Position numbers and translations under genes: made by a program. Below the pieces are notes generated by a model. It saw only the letters and a list, made by a program, of their open reading frames with translations, searched no databases and was not told the DNA's origin. Below, in pieces: positions 47,406 through 53,424 of a DNA stretch of 53,424 bases. The DNA lies in assembly GCA_963696625.1 (NCBI GenBank), contig CAVOKZ010000026.1:1-53424 (forward strand). The letters are read 5' to 3'. How positions within the stretch are numbered: the stretch's first letter is position 1; each line of letters begins with the position of its first letter. Source of the stretch: JAWVFN01 sp963696625 (GTDB taxonomy: Bacteria > Actinomycetota > Thermoleophilia > Solirubrobacterales > 70-9).

Positions 47406-48334
47406 AGGCCGTCCTCCTCGCTGACGCCGGCGAGGCCGCCAGCGACGACGAGTTCTTCCGCAGCCTCGAGTTCCTCGCGGCCGAGGGCGTCACCCACACG
47501 CTCGCGGTCGGCGACCCGGAGAGCCCGGAGCTTGCCCTGCCGCTGATCGTCCGCGAGATCCCCGAGGCGGTGGACCTCAGCGACGCGATTTCGCCCTACG
47601 GCTACCCCGGCGCCCGCGTCGTCGGCGATCCTCCGGCCGAGATCGACTACTCCGATGGTGGGCTGGTCAGCATCTTCGTGCGCGACCGGATCGGCGGCGA
47701 GCCCTGCCTCCCCGGCCCGACCGAGCGCAGCCAGGTGCAGATCGCCGACCCGGCGAAGCCGAGCGGCGTGCGCCCGCGGCTGGCCGAGCAGATCCGTGCC
47801 ACCGAGCGCGCCGGCTATCGTGTCGAGCGCATCGAGCAACCGGGCGAGGAGGCCCGCGGCGCCTTCGAGCGCATCTACACCGAGACGATGCGCCGCAACG
47901 AGGCCGCCGAGCGCTACTTCTTCGGGCCCTCCTACTTCGAGCTCGTGCTCTGCAGCCGCCGGGCGACGCTGGTGCTCGCCCACGGGCCGACCGGCGAGCC
48001 CGCGGCAGGCGCGATCGCCGTCCGCAGCGACGGCGTCCTGCACTACTTCCTCGGCGGCACCGCCGACCGCCACCTCGAGGCCTCGCCGATGAAGAACCTG
48101 TTCGCGGAGATGATCGGCATGGCGGGCGAGGCGGGCATTCCCCTCAGCCTCGGGGGCGGCGTCACCCCCGGCGACGGCCTCGAGCGCTTCAAACGCGGCT
48201 TCGCCAACGACGAATGGCCGTTCCGCACCTACGAGGTGATCGCCGGCCCCGCGGCGTACGAGCGGCTCAGCGGCCCTTCACGGGCTTCTTCTGAGGCTTC
48301 TTCTTTTTTCCCCGCTTACCGGCGAACTTCTTGA
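47402..48334 (+). CDS. FemAB/GNAT-like acyltransferase
   Basis: 310-aa protein with a C-terminal GNAT fold of the FemAB or CelD type: AFERIYTETMRRNEAAERYFFG, SRRATLVLAHGPTGEPAAGAI and LHYFLGGTADRHLEASPMKN, then GIPLSLGGGVTPGDGLERFK. Similar proteins occur in exopolysaccharide loci and attach acyl or aminoacyl groups. TTG 47402 overlaps the upstream stop. Its 3' end overlaps the convergent PGRP gene by 68 nt, so the Ser-rich tail may be incidental. Confidence 0.75.
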   Translation: MKAVLLADAGEAASDDEFFRSLEFLAAEGVTHTLAVGDPESPELALPLIVREIPEAVDLSDAISPYGYPGARVVGDPPAEIDYSDGGLVSIFVRDRIGGEPCLPGPTERSQVQIADPAKPSGVRPRLAEQIRATERAGYRVERIEQPGEEARGAFERIYTETMRRNEAAERYFFGPSYFELVLCSRRATLVLAHGPTGEPAAGAIAVRSDGVLHYFLGGTADRHLEASPMKNLFAEMIGMAGEAGIPLSLGGGVTPGDGLERFKRGFANDEWPFRTYEVIAGPAAYERLSGPSRASSEASSFFPAYRRTS

Positions 48335-49397
48335 TCCTGCCCTGAACCTGGTGGCGGATCGCCGTGATCAGCCCGTCGAGCAGTGTCCCCGGACACTCGG
48401 TGAGGTTGGTGACCCCGTGGGCGAAGATCCGCCCGACCACGACCGAGGCCCCACTCGGATTGCGGTTGGTCGTGCCGCCCGCCGAGACCAGGGTCGTCGT
48501 CTTCATCGCCGGGATGCCGCTCAGCGCCAGCTTCCAGGCCAGGTAGCGGACGAGCGTGCTCATCGCCGCCGGCTCGAGCGGCGCAATCGTGTGGTCGGAG
48601 ATCGAGGCGACGCCGGTGGTCTGTGAGTTGTAGCCCTCGGTGTGGGCGCCGACGATCGGCAGGTTGACCCCGCCCGCCCGGCCTTCGTAGAGGGTGCCGA
48701 AGCGGTCGACGAGCGCGTTGTAGCCGATGTCGTTCCAGCCGTTGCCGTAGACGTGGAAGCGGCAGATGCCGAGCACGATCCCGGCCGCCTCTTCGGGCGT
48801 GTAGTCGACGGTCGAGACCGTGTGGTGGACGACAGCGGCGGCGACCGTTCCCGTCACGGGGCCGCTGCGCGGCGGGCAGCCGCCGACGGCCTGCTCGGCG
48901 CCCCATGCTGCGCGGGTGACAAGCGCAGGCAGCGGTGGCTTGCGCGGCTTGCGGGTGCGCTTCTTGCGTTTCCTCGCCGCTCGCGTGGTCACCGGCGCCG
49001 CGGGTGGGGCTGCAGGCAAGTCGACGAAGTGCACCTCGCCCGCCGGCTCGAAGCCGCTGCTGCGGACCTGGGCCTCGTCAGTGCCTCCGGTGTAGAGCGG
49101 GTCGCCACCCTCGAGCTCCTTCCAGGCGCTCCAGGCGCCGCCGGAGTCGCGGACGCGCAGCTCGTACTCGCGCGTCTCGCCGGCGACGCCGACGAGGTCG
49201 AAACGGGCCGGCGCCGTGAGCACGGGCGAGAGGTAGTCGGCCTTCTCGCGATCGGCCAAAGCCCGGGCCTCGGGCAGTTGCGCCGAGAAGTCCCGGGCTG
49301 CGACCGGCGCGGCGTGCGACGGCGAGCCTGCGGCCGGCCAGGCCCCAATCGCCCCGGCGGCGGCGATCAGCAGCACGACTGGACCTGCGCGGCGCAT
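48267..49397 (-). CDS. Secreted peptidoglycan recognition protein (amidase_2 type)
   Basis: Signal peptide (MRRAGPVVLLIAAAGAIGAW, SHAAPVAA), a beta-rich N-terminal domain (YELRVRDSGGAWSAWKELEG), a basic linker (RKRKKRTRKPRKPP), then a PGRP domain: VTRAAWGAEQ, AAVVHHTVSTVDYTPEEAAG, WNDIGYNALVDRFGTLYEGRAGG, HTEGYNSQTTGVASI. The zinc histidines are HHT and the His of GAHTEGYN; the last ligand is less clear. Expected N-acetylmuramoyl-L-alanine amidase. Very basic C-terminal tail (KRGKKKKPQKKPVKGR). ATG 49397 is preferred over TTG 49409. Confidence 0.85.
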   Translation of the reverse strand: MRRAGPVVLLIAAAGAIGAWPAAGSPSHAAPVAARDFSAQLPEARALADREKADYLSPVLTAPARFDLVGVAGETREYELRVRDSGGAWSAWKELEGGDPLYTGGTDEAQVRSSGFEPAGEVHFVDLPAAPPAAPVTTRAARKRKKRTRKPRKPPLPALVTRAAWGAEQAVGGCPPRSGPVTGTVAAAVVHHTVSTVDYTPEEAAGIVLGICRFHVYGNGWNDIGYNALVDRFGTLYEGRAGGVNLPIVGAHTEGYNSQTTGVASISDHTIAPLEPAAMSTLVRYLAWKLALSGIPAMKTTTLVSAGGTTNRNPSGASVVVGRIFAHGVTNLTECPGTLLDGLITAIRHQVQGRIKKFAGKRGKKKKPQKKPVKGR

Positions 49398-49442
49398 GCC
49401 CCTACTCAAACACGGCTACCGGCCGGGGTTTCGGCGTAGCCT

Positions 49443-50210
49443 CTAGAGGCTGATCGGGAACTGCTGCTCGGGCCCGTTGCCGCGATAGGTGTCGCGGAAG
49501 TCTCGCAGCACGTCGAGCGCCTCCGGGGAGTACTGGGGGCAGCCCACCAGCTGGGTCCAGGCGGTCGCGGCGACCGCGTAGGGCATGTCGGCGTTCGGGA
49601 ACAGCACGACGCCGTCGGGGTCTTCGTCGAAGACGCCCTTGATCGCGAGCTGCTCGTCCTCGGGCAGGTCGGGGGAGTACTGGTACTCGACCCGGCCGTG
49701 CTCCATCGAGTGAATGGTGTAAATGGGGTCGATCGGCTCCGAGTAGGCTCCGTCGGGGGCCTGCAGGGGGGCGGTGATGTGGTTGCCCGAGGTCGCAGGG
49801 TTTGTCTTGTAGGTGGGCCGCGTAGCGCCGGCGTCAATGTGGCTGTTGCCCTCGTCGGGGAGGTCCAGCTGCAGCTCGCAGCCCGCGGCCTTGGCCGAGG
49901 CTTCTAGGTCGCCGATCTTGATCGCCGGCGGTGTGGTGCCGACCCGGCAGTCAGGCTTCGAGTCGGGGGGCGGCGTCCCCGCCGCGAGCTGGAAGTGGCC
50001 CTCGTCGCAGGCGTCGAAGCCATTGGCGCCATCGCTCGAGTTGCTCGAGCCGGCGATGACGACGATGAGGCCGGCGAGCACCGCGGCGCCGAGCAGCCCC
50101 GCGATCGCGTAGCCGATGTACAGCCGGCGCTTCTCCGAGCCCGTCGAAGACTGCTCGGCGGCGAGCCGCGCGGCGCGAAGCCTCTCCTTTTCCTCCTTGC
50201 GGGAAGCCAT
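49443..50210 (-). CDS. DUF3105 membrane-anchored protein
   Basis: 255 aa. Coiled cytoplasmic start (SRKEEKERLRAARLAAEQ), one helix (IGYAIAGLLGAAVLAGLIVVI) and an outer DUF3105 domain with YKTNPATSGNHI, IYTIHSMEHGRVEYQY and VGCPQYSPEALDVLRDF. The conserved His residues (SGNH, HSMEHG) suggest a metal or thiol site, but function is unknown. ATG 50210 is at the start of the basic segment. It lies 22 nt after the hydrolase gene on the same strand. Confidence 0.82.
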   Translation of the reverse strand: MASRKEEKERLRAARLAAEQSSTGSEKRRLYIGYAIAGLLGAAVLAGLIVVIAGSSNSSDGANGFDACDEGHFQLAAGTPPPDSKPDCRVGTTPPAIKIGDLEASAKAAGCELQLDLPDEGNSHIDAGATRPTYKTNPATSGNHITAPLQAPDGAYSEPIDPIYTIHSMEHGRVEYQYSPDLPEDEQLAIKGVFDEDPDGVVLFPNADMPYAVAATAWTQLVGCPQYSPEALDVLRDFRDTYRGNGPEQQFPISL

Positions 50211-50232
50211 GTTCGATCCGCGAGACTACAGC

Positions 50233-51111
50233 TCAGCTCGCCTCCGTCGCCTCGCTCTCGGCGTCGGTTTCCCCCTCGCCTTCGGCGCCGTTGCTGCCGC
50301 GCGAGAAAAGCCCGCGCCGTGAGTCCCAGACATCGTCGAGGAAGTCGGCGAGCTCGTCGTCGAGGCGCTCGGGGCGGATCCGCCATTCGAGGATCGAGTT
50401 CGCCTCGATCAGGCGCGCGTGGGGCAGCTCCTTGGTCAGCATCCCCGAGTCCGAGAACGGATGGAGCGGATCGGCGTGGTGGCCGATGACCAGCGTCGGC
50501 ATATCCATCTGAACTCGCAGCTTGTGGTGAGGGGCCGAGCCGCTCGAGAAAAGGCCCTCGAGGACCGCGGCCGAGGGCTTCGGATCCTGGCGCAGCCAGT
50601 CGAGCCCGATGTCGAGCAGGAAGTTGGATCGCGGGATGCGGCTGGTCAGCGAGGCGAGGCCGCTGAGTACCGGCTCGCCGAAGCGCAGGGCGAGCAGGAT
50701 CGGGGTGAAGATCACGCCGACCGCGAGCAGCGCGTTGTCGAGCACCGGCATCTCGACCATCATGCCCTTGACCCGCTTCGGCGCCATCCGCGCCGTCTCG
50801 AGGCTGACGTTGGCGCCGAGCGAGGTCCCCCCGATCACCGCCTGCTCGATGCCGAGGTGGTCGAGGAGGCCGACGATCTGCTCGGCGAAGAAGAGGATCG
50901 AATAGTGCGTCATCTCCGGCGGGCGGTCGGAGCGGCCGTGGCCGAGCAGGTCGACGGTGATCACGCGGTTGCCGCGCTCGGCCAGCTCGGGGCCGAGGCG
51001 TTCGAACATGCGCCGGTTCATCAACAGCCCATGGATCAGCACGATCGGCCGGTCGCCCGAGCCGTACTCGTCGTAGTGGATCTCGTGGCCTTCGTGGGTG
51101 AAGGAGGGCAT
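50233..51111 (-). CDS. Alpha/beta hydrolase
   Basis: 292-aa hydrolase: oxyanion segment VLIHGLLMNRRMF, VDLLGHGRSDRP, nucleophile elbow GGTSLGANVSLE (Ser), and a late acid/His region with LVIGHHADPLHPFSD and NSILEWRIRPERL. The usual catalytic His near the end is replaced or displaced (ANSILEWR), so activity should be tested. Acidic Ser/Glu-rich tail. Its ATG overlaps the metF stop as TGATG. Confidence 0.82.
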   Translation of the reverse strand: MPSFTHEGHEIHYDEYGSGDRPIVLIHGLLMNRRMFERLGPELAERGNRVITVDLLGHGRSDRPPEMTHYSILFFAEQIVGLLDHLGIEQAVIGGTSLGANVSLETARMAPKRVKGMMVEMPVLDNALLAVGVIFTPILLALRFGEPVLSGLASLTSRIPRSNFLLDIGLDWLRQDPKPSAAVLEGLFSSGSAPHHKLRVQMDMPTLVIGHHADPLHPFSDSGMLTKELPHARLIEANSILEWRIRPERLDDELADFLDDVWDSRRGLFSRGSNGAEGEGETDAESEATEAS

Positions 51112-52025
51112 CAGACGGAGACCACCGCGGGCTCGCCCCCGGAGCGCAGCCAGGGCTTGGTCGCGCGCAGCATCGAGAGGATCGCGCGCGTCGCCGGATA
51201 GCGGTTGAGAGCGTAGAAGTGGATTCCCGGGCAGCCGCCGCGCATCAGCTCCGTCGCCTGCGCCGAGGCCCAGGCGACGCCGAGGTTGAACTCGGCGCGC
51301 TCGTCTCCGCCGAGGGCCTCCATCGCGCTCGCGAGCCTCTCCGGGATCTGCGCCTCGCAGAGCTTGCAGAAGCGCACGATCTGGGCGTAGCTGGTGATCG
51401 GCATCACGCCGGCGATGATCGGGACGTCGATCCCCGCCGCGCGGGCCGCCGCCACGAACTCGAAGTAGTGGCGGTTGTCGAAGAAGAGCTGGGTGATGAG
51501 GAAGGTCGCGCCCGCTTCGACCTTGGTCTTGAGATAGGCGAGGTCGGCCTCGAGGCTGTCGGCCTCGGGGTGAACCTCGGGGAAGCAGGAGCTGCCGATC
51601 GCGATCCCCGGGTAGTCGGAGGAGATCAGCCCCGCGAGCTCGGCGGCGCTCGCGAGCCCGCCCTCGTGGGGCACGAAGACTCCCTCACCGGCGGGCGGAT
51701 CGCCGCGCAGCGCCAGCACGTTCTCGATCCCGGCGTCGACGACCTTGTCGAGCACCTGGCGCAGGCCCTCGGTGGTCTCGCCGACACAGCTCAGGTGGGC
51801 CATAGCCTCGACCCCGTGCTCGTCGCGAATCGCGCGCGCGGTCTCGACCGTGCCCTCGCGGGTCGTCCCCCCGGCGCCGTAGGTCACCGAGAAGTAGGAG
51901 GGCTCGAGGTCGCGCAGCACGCGCACGGTCTCGAACAGGGTCTCGCGGCCCTCGTCGGTCTTCGGCGGGAAGAACTCGACCGAGAAGCTGGGCTCGGGCC
52001 CTGAGAGGATCTCGTCGATGCGCAT
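51111..52025 (-). CDS. metF: Methylenetetrahydrofolate reductase
   Basis: Flavoenzyme making 5-methyl-THF for methionine. 304-aa TIM barrel: FSVEFFPPKTDEGRETL, YFSVTYGAGGTTREGTV, LSCVGETTEGLRQVL, NVLALRGDPPAG, ITQLFFDNRHYFEFV and GVMPITSYAQIVRF. ATG 52025 lies 8 nt after a TAACAT box and lacks a Shine-Dalgarno. First gene of a leftward pair with the hydrolase. Confidence 0.95.
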   Translation of the reverse strand: MRIDEILSGPEPSFSVEFFPPKTDEGRETLFETVRVLRDLEPSYFSVTYGAGGTTREGTVETARAIRDEHGVEAMAHLSCVGETTEGLRQVLDKVVDAGIENVLALRGDPPAGEGVFVPHEGGLASAAELAGLISSDYPGIAIGSSCFPEVHPEADSLEADLAYLKTKVEAGATFLITQLFFDNRHYFEFVAAARAAGIDVPIIAGVMPITSYAQIVRFCKLCEAQIPERLASAMEALGGDERAEFNLGVAWASAQATELMRGGCPGIHFYALNRYPATRAILSMLRATKPWLRSGGEPAVVSV

Positions 52026-52033
52026 GGCGGAGG

Positions 52034-52039
52034 ATGTTA
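52034..52039 (-). promoter_or_regulatory. metF: -10-like TAACAT, 8 nt before metF ATG
   Basis: TAACAT on the minus strand, 8 nt from ATG 52025, in the 161-nt divergent gap. It fits the leaderless pattern seen elsewhere in the window. Confidence 0.4.
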
Positions 52040-52071
52040 GGGCGCAGTCGCCGGAGTCCTCGCAACACGAT

Positions 52072-52100
52072 CGTCACCGCTTGTTCACCCGGGCTTAGCA
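52072..52100 (+). promoter_or_regulatory. PHO-box-like direct repeat (CGTCACC-GCTT-GTTCACC)
   Basis: CGTCACC (52072-52078) and GTTCACC (52083-52089) repeat with an 11-nt period, each followed by a 4-nt spacer. The second unit equals the actinobacterial PHO-box consensus GTTCACC; the first matches 5 of 7. It lies about 100 nt before a PhoX-like gene, which fits PhoP control. Confidence 0.5.
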
Positions 52101-52186
52101 ACCGGCCCGCCTCGGGACGCGAGCCTGCCCGGGCGCTGCGAAGCCGGCATGCGGCGTGCCTGCCGAGAGACGACAAAGGAGATGAC

Positions 52187-53424
52187 GTGAAGCGCTTTGG
52201 TTCCCTGTTCGCAGTCCTCGCCCTCGGCGCCTGTGCCGCCATCGGGGCGTCGCCCGCCAGTGCCTTCAAGACTTCGGTCAAGCCTTACGTGAAGCCGATC
52301 GGCTCGCTGTACACGATCGATCCGCTGCTCAGCGCCGGCGACCAGGTGCCGCAGACGATCGGCGCCGGGAACTACCGCATGGTCGGCATCCCCGACGGTC
52401 TCGGCGCCGTCTCGGCCGGCGGCAGCAACGTCGACCTCTACGTCAACCATGAGTTCACCAACGCCGTCACGAGCAGGCCCGACGTCGGGGCCGCAAGCGA
52501 CTACCGCGGCGCCTTCGTCTCCCTCTTCCGCCTCGGCGCCGGCGGCGACGTGATCTCCGGCCAGCGCGCCTACGAGAACGTGCGCATCGGCGACGCGGCG
52601 GCCGGGGATCCGGCGCCGACCACGGCCAACGCCACTCGCGCCTTCTCCCGGCTCTGCTCGGGCTACCTCGCCACCGGCTACGTCGGTTTCGACCGGCCGA
52701 TCTTCATGACCGGTGAGGAGGAGTCCTCGGACGCCAACTCGTTCGACCCGATGGGCAGCTCTTCGGTCGCCGTCTTCGACCCGGACAGCAACCCGGCGAC
52801 CGACAACGGCGAGGCGCACTCGCTGCCCAACCTCGGCCACTTCGCCCACGAGAACCAGATCGTGATGCCGGGCACCGGCTCGAAGACGGTCGTCTTCATC
52901 CTCGAGGACGGGCCGTCCTCGCCCGACTCGCAGCTCTACATGTGGGTCGGCACCAAGAGCACCCACGCGAGCGCCACGGTCCTCGAGAAGAACGGCCTCG
53001 TCGACGATCCCGACCAGCCCCCGGCGACTGCCGGCAAGCTGTATGCCCTGAAGCTGGGGACGCTGACGAACGAGGACGATCTGACCTCCGGCCAGGCATT
53101 CGGCACGTGGCAGGAGATCGAGAGCGCGGCCACGCTCAACAGCGCGGCGACCGAAGCCGCCGCCGATGCCGACGGCGACTTCGGCTTCTACCGGATCGAG
53201 GACGGCGCCTACAGCAAGACCTCGAACCGGAACTTCCACTTCGTCACCACCGGTGCGGGGGGGACGAACCGGCTCGGTCGCTCCTACCAGCTCACCTACG
53301 ACCCGGCCAACCCGGCCGGCGGCGGTGCGCTGCTGCAGGTCAAGGAGAGCGCCGACACCGTGATCGGCGGCGGCGGCGATACGGCCGTCAGCCCCGACAA
53401 CATCGATCTCAGCTCCGATTTCCT
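52187..53424 (+). CDS. Secreted PhoX-like (DUF839) protein, 3' end outside the window
   Basis: At least 412 residues, open to the window end. Signal peptide (VKRFGSLFAVLALGACAAIG, cut ASPASA/FK), then KPIGSLYTIDPLLSAGDQV, MVGIPDGLGAVS, YVNHEFTNAVTS, FMTGEEESSD, FAHENQIVMPGTGS, VVFILEDGPSSPDSQLYMW and FYRIEDGAYS, the pattern of DUF839/PhoX phosphatases (acidic Glu and Asp metal ligands, His-Glu-Asn). GTG 52187 follows AAAGGAG with 6-7 nt spacing. Likely an extracellular calcium-dependent phosphatase; substrate not shown. Confidence 0.82.
   Translation, partial: MKRFGSLFAVLALGACAAIGASPASAFKTSVKPYVKPIGSLYTIDPLLSAGDQVPQTIGAGNYRMVGIPDGLGAVSAGGSNVDLYVNHEFTNAVTSRPDVGAASDYRGAFVSLFRLGAGGDVISGQRAYENVRIGDAAAGDPAPTTANATRAFSRLCSGYLATGYVGFDRPIFMTGEEESSDANSFDPMGSSSVAVFDPDSNPATDNGEAHSLPNLGHFAHENQIVMPGTGSKTVVFILEDGPSSPDSQLYMWVGTKSTHASATVLEKNGLVDDPDQPPATAGKLYALKLGTLTNEDDLTSGQAFGTWQEIESAATLNSAATEAAADADGDFGFYRIEDGAYSKTSNRNFHFVTTGAGGTNRLGRSYQLTYDPANPAGGGALLQVKESADTVIGGGGDTAVSPDNIDLSSDF

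Overview
The window is very GC-rich, uses many GTG and TTG starts, and carries the classic bacterial origin neighbourhood (parB-parA-rsmG-jag-yidC-yidD-rnpA-rpmH / dnaA-dnaN-recF-dciA-gyrB-gyrA). Next to it is the actinobacterial cell-envelope signalling cluster (FHA, FHA, PP2C, RodA, PBP, PASTA kinase). Gene content and protein style fit an actinomycete-type lineage, most likely class Thermoleophilia (Solirubrobacterales-like). That placement is inference from gene order and composition, not from a marker tree.

Layout. 1-605: fragment of a TIGR03118-type propeller gene. 646-4843: aminotransferase, a first D-Ala-D-Ala ligase, bifunctional nuclease, SRPBCC protein, lipoprotein deacetylase. 4923-4996: tRNA-Ile(GAU). 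5010-9560: leftward parB...rpmH block. 9639-19170: rightward dnaA...gyrA block. 19215-21960: leftward HNH nuclease, prephenate dehydratase and a membrane-anchored secreted protein. 22034-30616: kinase, FHA/phosphatase/RodA/PBP/PknB operon. 30765-31727: second Ddl. 31727-32457: RAYT (Y1 HUH) transposase unit. 32484-36668: leftward kinase, purM, uppP, DedA. 36746-48334: surface polysaccharide locus (dehydratase, LytR_C, ligase, flippase, glycosyltransferases, phosphoglycosyltransferase, acyltransferases). 48267-52025: leftward PGRP amidase, DUF3105, hydrolase, metF. 52187-end: start of a secreted PhoX-like protein preceded by a PHO-box-like repeat.

The most unusual feature is a dispersed family of 12 short palindromic repeats (core CTCCTCCGCTTCGCGTCC, either orientation, about one per 4.5 kb). 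The flanking arms differ from copy to copy yet remain complementary within a copy, so the hairpin rather than the arm sequence is conserved. Copies sit at gene boundaries: several are translated as C-terminal tails, one lies inside a glycosyltransferase, one fills the gyrB-gyrA gap, and at the uppP-purM junction the element supplies the upstream stop, a Shine-Dalgarno sequence and the downstream ATG. A RAYT transposase lies in the same window but is flanked by a different palindrome.

Other points of note: probable single-base frameshifts in pbpA (about 27655) and near the 3' end of purM (about 34070); a dnaA gene whose promoter and Shine-Dalgarno point to a GTT codon as start; a recurrent TAnnnT box 5-9 nt before the start codon that suggests widespread leaderless transcription; and a long hairpin abutting the parA start. 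No CRISPR array, rRNA or prophage was seen.
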